Notes under the pieces: model-generated | The model's database searches: none | Told to the model about the DNA's origin: nothing | The model's input: only the letters and a program-made list of their open reading frames with translations | Part shown: positions 60,866-64,000 of the stretch, one piece after another | Numbering within the stretch: position 1 is the stretch's first letter | Layout: every line of letters begins with the position of its first letter | Made by a program: the position numbers and the translations under genes | DNA from: Dehalococcoidales bacterium | GTDB lineage: Bacteria; Chloroflexota; Dehalococcoidia; Dehalococcoidales; UBA5760 | Direction of reading: 5' to 3' | NCBI GenBank assembly: GCA_028716225.1 | Contig: JAQUQE010000001.1 | Coordinates: forward strand, 157,407 to 221,406 | Length of the DNA stretch: 64,000 bases

Positions 60866-62056
60866 ATGAACAAAGCAACTATTCGGGACATAGACGTCAA
60901 CGACAAGAAAGTCCTGGTAAGAGTCGACTTTAACGTCCCCCTGGACGAGGAAACCGGGGCTATCACCGATGACAGCCGCATCAGGGCAGCGCTACCGACG
61001 ATCAGGTACCTTATCGACCGGGGAGCCGGGATTATCCTCTGCTCGCACCTGGGCCGCCCGAAGGGTGAGATTGTTGATAAGCTGCGCCTGACAAACGTAG
61101 CCCGGCGCCTGGCAGAGATTCTGGGGAAGCCGGTGAAGTATGCCAGGGACTCGATCGGCCCCGAGGCAAAGAAGTACGCAGCCGAACTGGGCGACGGAGA
61201 GGTCCTGGTTCTGGAGAACATCCGCTTCCATCCGGAAGAGAAGCAAAACGACCCTGCCTTTGCCCGGGCCCTGGCCTCACTGGCCGACTGCTACATCAAC
61301 GACGCCTTCGGCACATCGCACCGGGCCCATGCCTCCATAGTCGGCGTTACCCGTTACCTACCTTCGGCAGCAGGACTGTTGCTGGAGAAGGAAATAGAAA
61401 ACCTGAGCGGCATTACCGAGAACCCGTCCCACCCCTTTGCCGCTCTTCTCGGCGGCGCTAAGGTGAGCGACAAGGTCGGTGTGATAGAGAACATCATGAG
61501 CAAGGTGGACTACATTCTCATCGGCGGCGGTATGGCTGCCACCTTCCTGAAGGCACAGTCCTGCCAGGTAGGGTTGTCGCTAATCGAGACAGACAAGCTA
61601 GGCGTTGCCGCCGACCTGATGGAAAAGGCATCAAAAAACAACGTCCGCCTGCTGCTGCCGGTCGATGTTGTCGTTACCGATGAAATCAGCCCAAAGGCAG
61701 AGGGCAAGGTTGTCGCGATAAAAAACATCACCGCCAACAAAAGGATTGTCGATATCGGCCCCCGCACAGCCGGCACCTTCAGGGAAACACTGCAAAAGTG
61801 TAAAACGGTTTTCTGGAACGGGCCGATGGGGATATACGAGATACCCCAGTTCGCCAACGGTACGAAGACCATGGCCGATACTCTGGCCGGTCTGAACGCT
61901 ACCACGGTGATCGGGGGAGGCTCCACTGCCGAGATAGTAACCGAAATGGGACTGGCCGGCAAGATGACCTTCGTCTCCACCGGCGGCGGTGCTTCGCTCG
62001 AGTTTATCAGCGGTAAGATACTGCCGGGAATAGAGGCTCTGCCGGACAGGGAATGA
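60866..62056 (+). CDS. pgk: phosphoglycerate kinase
   Basis: Transfers phosphate from 1,3-bisphosphoglycerate to ADP in glycolysis. KKVLVRVDFNVPLDEETG, ILCSHLGRPKGE, NDAFGTSHRAHASIVGV, LLGGAKVSDKVGVIEN and VFWNGPMGIYEIPQFANGT are the N- and C-lobe signatures; STGGGASLEFISGK ends it. 396 residues. Its stop overlaps the ATG of the mutase gene, so the two are coupled. Confidence 0.96.
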   Translation: MNKATIRDIDVNDKKVLVRVDFNVPLDEETGAITDDSRIRAALPTIRYLIDRGAGIILCSHLGRPKGEIVDKLRLTNVARRLAEILGKPVKYARDSIGPEAKKYAAELGDGEVLVLENIRFHPEEKQNDPAFARALASLADCYINDAFGTSHRAHASIVGVTRYLPSAAGLLLEKEIENLSGITENPSHPFAALLGGAKVSDKVGVIENIMSKVDYILIGGGMAATFLKAQSCQVGLSLIETDKLGVAADLMEKASKNNVRLLLPVDVVVTDEISPKAEGKVVAIKNITANKRIVDIGPRTAGTFRETLQKCKTVFWNGPMGIYEIPQFANGTKTMADTLAGLNATTVIGGGSTAEIVTEMGLAGKMTFVSTGGGASLEFISGKILPGIEALPDRE

Positions 62057-63267
62057 TGACTATGGACAGCCTGGAATTAATGCGGAACCTAGCTCAACCC
62101 TCCACCGGTAAGATTGTGCTGATGGTACTTGACGGACTAGGAGGACTGCCCCGCTCCGAAACGGGAAAAACCGAGCTGGAGACAGCGGATACGCCCAATC
62201 TCGACAGGCTGGCAAAAGAAGGCACGACCGGCCTTATCGACATAGTGAGTCCGGGCATAACCCCGGGCAGCGCCGCAGGGCACCTGGCCCTGTTCGGTTA
62301 CGGCCCGATCCGCTTCATTATCGGGCGGGGCGCTCTGGAAGCAGTCGGTATAGACTTCGACCTCAAGCCGGGAGACGTGGCCGCCCGGGGGAATTTCTGC
62401 ACCGTCGACAAAAAAGGACTGGTTACCGACCGGCGGGCCGGCCGTATCACCAACGAAGAATGCACCAGGCTCTGCGGGCTGCTGGACGGTATGACGATAG
62501 AAAACACCAGGCTCTTCGTCCGTCCGGTAAGGGAACACCGCTTCATCGTGGTATTTCGCGGCGACGGTCTCAACCCGGCTGTCAGCGATTCCGACCCGCA
62601 GCAATTGGGAGTCCCCCCCAGGGCCGCCAGCGCATTGCAGCCGGGGGCAGCCAAAACAGTGAGCATTTCCAATAAATTCATCGCTCAGGCAAAGAGAATC
62701 CTGGCCGGGCAGCATCCCGCCAATATGCTTCTTCTCCGCGGCTTTTCGGAAAGACCGGATTTCCCAGCCATGACCGAGATATATAAATTGAAGCCGGCGG
62801 CTATCGCCGTCTACCCCATGTATCGCGGCCTGGCCAGGCTGGTGGGCATGGACATTCTGGACCCGGGAACCGGCCTCGAAGATGAACTGAAGGCACTGAA
62901 AGCAAACTACTCCGCCTATGATTTCTTCTTCTTACACGTGAAAGGGACCGACAGCGCCGGTGAAGACGGCGACTTCGAACGTAAGGTCAGTGTTATCGAG
63001 GAACTCGATAGGGCATTGCCCGAACTGATAGACACCGGGCCTGATGTTCTGATAGTCACCGGAGATCACTCAACACCGGCCATACTGAAAGGGCATAGCT
63101 GGCACCCGGTACCCGTGCTCCTGCACTCCAGGTGGTGCCGCCCCGACCGGGCAATGGAATTCGGTGAGTCAGCCTGTGCTTCCGGAGGATTGGGGCGCTT
63201 CCCCGCCACCCAGGTTATGCCTCTGGCAATGGCTCATGCTCTCAAACTGAGGAAATTTGGCGCTTAG
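62053..63267 (+). CDS. apgM: 2,3-bisphosphoglycerate-independent phosphoglycerate mutase, archaeal type
   Basis: Interconverts 3- and 2-phosphoglycerate. It is the ApgM class of the alkaline-phosphatase superfamily, about 404 residues, not the longer GpmI. IVLMVLDGLGGLPR has the metal-binding Asp, ADTPNLDRLAKEGTTGL and TPGSAAGHLALFGYGP the active-site Ser loop, KGTDSAGEDGDFERKVSVIEELD and VTGDHSTPAILKGHSWHPVP the other metal ligands. Placed between pgk and tpiA, it makes a compact glycolytic unit. Confidence 0.93.
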   Translation: MMTMDSLELMRNLAQPSTGKIVLMVLDGLGGLPRSETGKTELETADTPNLDRLAKEGTTGLIDIVSPGITPGSAAGHLALFGYGPIRFIIGRGALEAVGIDFDLKPGDVAARGNFCTVDKKGLVTDRRAGRITNEECTRLCGLLDGMTIENTRLFVRPVREHRFIVVFRGDGLNPAVSDSDPQQLGVPPRAASALQPGAAKTVSISNKFIAQAKRILAGQHPANMLLLRGFSERPDFPAMTEIYKLKPAAIAVYPMYRGLARLVGMDILDPGTGLEDELKALKANYSAYDFFFLHVKGTDSAGEDGDFERKVSVIEELDRALPELIDTGPDVLIVTGDHSTPAILKGHSWHPVPVLLHSRWCRPDRAMEFGESACASGGLGRFPATQVMPLAMAHALKLRKFGA

Positions 63268-63281
63268 GAGGTAGGACCAGG

Positions 63282-64000
63282 ATGCGCATCCCGATGATAG
63301 CCGGTAATTGGAAGATGAATACCACGGTAAGCGAGGCGGTAGAGCTGGTCAGCAAAATGCGCACCGGCCTTGATGAAATAGCCGGCGTCGAGAAGGTAAT
63401 CTGCCCGCCGTTCGTCTCATTAACAGCGGTAAAAGAGCTAATCAAAGGGAGCTCGATAAAATTAGGGGCGCAGAACCTGTACTTCGAGGACAAGGGCGCC
63501 TATACCGGCGAGATTTCCCCGTTAATGCTGGCCGATCTCTGTGAGTTTGTCATCATCGGCCACTCGGAGCGCAGGCAATACTTTGGCGAGAGCGGAGACA
63601 TCGTCAACAGAAAGGTCAAAGCGGCGCTGAAGGCTAACCTAAAGCCTATTCTTTGCGTCGGTGAGAAACTTGAGGAAAATGAAACCGGCAGAACCGAGGA
63701 GGTGATTGCCGAGCAGCTCAGATCGTCCCTGGCCGGAATCGATTTCCTTGACGCGGTGACGGTAGCCTACGAACCAATCTGGGCTATCGGCACAGGCAGG
63801 GCAGCCACCGGACGACAGGCAAACGACACCATTGCTTTCATCCGCATCAGTATCGCCGGACTGGGGACGAAAGAAGCCGCCGGGAAAATGCGGATTCTCT
63901 ACGGAGGCAGCGTCACCGCAGAAAACGCCGCTGAATTTATCAAGCAACCCGAGATAGACGGCGCCCTGGTCGGTGGGGCCAGCCTAAAAGCAGACCAATT
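63282..64000 (+). CDS. tpiA: triosephosphate isomerase (3' end beyond window)
   Basis: Interconverts dihydroxyacetone phosphate and glyceraldehyde 3-phosphate. The frame opens at ATG 63282, after GGAGGTAGG, with MRIPMIAGNWKMNTT. FVIIGHSERRQYFGES carries the catalytic His, VAYEPIWAIGTGRAAT the catalytic Glu, and ILYGGSVTAENAAEF with GALVGGASL the phosphate site. It is open to the right edge; about 239 residues are present, so only the last ten or so are missing. Follows apgM by 14 bases. Confidence 0.96.
   Translation, partial: MRIPMIAGNWKMNTTVSEAVELVSKMRTGLDEIAGVEKVICPPFVSLTAVKELIKGSSIKLGAQNLYFEDKGAYTGEISPLMLADLCEFVIIGHSERRQYFGESGDIVNRKVKAALKANLKPILCVGEKLEENETGRTEEVIAEQLRSSLAGIDFLDAVTVAYEPIWAIGTGRAATGRQANDTIAFIRISIAGLGTKEAAGKMRILYGGSVTAENAAEFIKQPEIDGALVGGASLKADQ

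Overview
The window reads as a chromosomal segment of a bacterium with roughly balanced base composition, most likely a member of the Chloroflexota near the class Dehalococcoidia. That placement is an inference. It rests on the rpsB-tsf-pyrH-frr-uppS-cdsA-dxr-rseP-ispG-proS order, an archaeal-type ApgM phosphoglycerate mutase beside pgk and tpiA, an archaeal-style winged-helix regulator, a ThrRS without TGS domain, a very short EF-Ts, and frequent TTG/GTG starts. Nearly all genes are intact. No CRISPR array, insertion sequence or prophage is visible.

Layout. 1-1777: end of a short-chain dehydrogenase, a fumarylacetoacetate-hydrolase-family enzyme and a stand-alone pyruvate-kinase C-domain protein. 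1874-9363: arginine biosynthesis (argJ, argB, argD, an alpha/beta hydrolase, argG, argH) followed by rpe; argJ is probably leaderless. 9373-14737: tRNA-Gln, a 40-residue membrane miniprotein, rnc, a 47-residue basic protein, acylphosphatase, a DUF362 protein, moeA, the rpsF-ssb-rpsR operon and tRNA-Asp.

14931-39172 is the accessory heart of the window. It holds a surface protein with repeated Ig-like domains, an excisionase-type DNA-binding protein and a LuxR-type regulator whose receiver lacks the phospho-acceptor Asp. A type IV pilus operon follows: pilB, pilC, two prepilins, a PilX-like protein, a PilO-like protein, a PilM-PilN fusion and an atypical pilT. Then come a Wzy_C/TPR ligase-like membrane protein, a divergent major pilin with its own promoter and terminator, and the prepilin peptidase. 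Next are a winged-helix gene and a ribbon-helix-helix gene, an in-frame isoprenylcysteine-methyltransferase-like/GH3 adenylating fusion, a FabF-type ketosynthase, a GGDEF/HD-GYP c-di-GMP protein and a second, canonical pilT.

39244-64000 is mostly housekeeping: a FakA-like DAK2 protein, rpmB, thrS-infC-rpmI-rplT-pheS-pheT (infC has no AUG/GUG/UUG start), arsM, proS, a DUF4064 protein, the ispG-rseP-dxr-cdsA-uppS-frr-pyrH-tsf-rpsB block, a lipoprotein, a NUDIX hydrolase, tRNA-Arg, a COG2426 membrane protein, and pgk-apgM-tpiA (tpiA runs off the right edge).

The most unusual material is the methyltransferase-like/GH3/FabF trio placed between pilus assembly genes and a c-di-GMP signalling protein. 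It looks like a small uncharacterised acyl-metabolite module. The methyltransferase-like and GH3 parts share one reading frame, but a strong internal ribosome-binding site sits exactly at the domain junction, so the locus may make a fusion, two proteins, or both.
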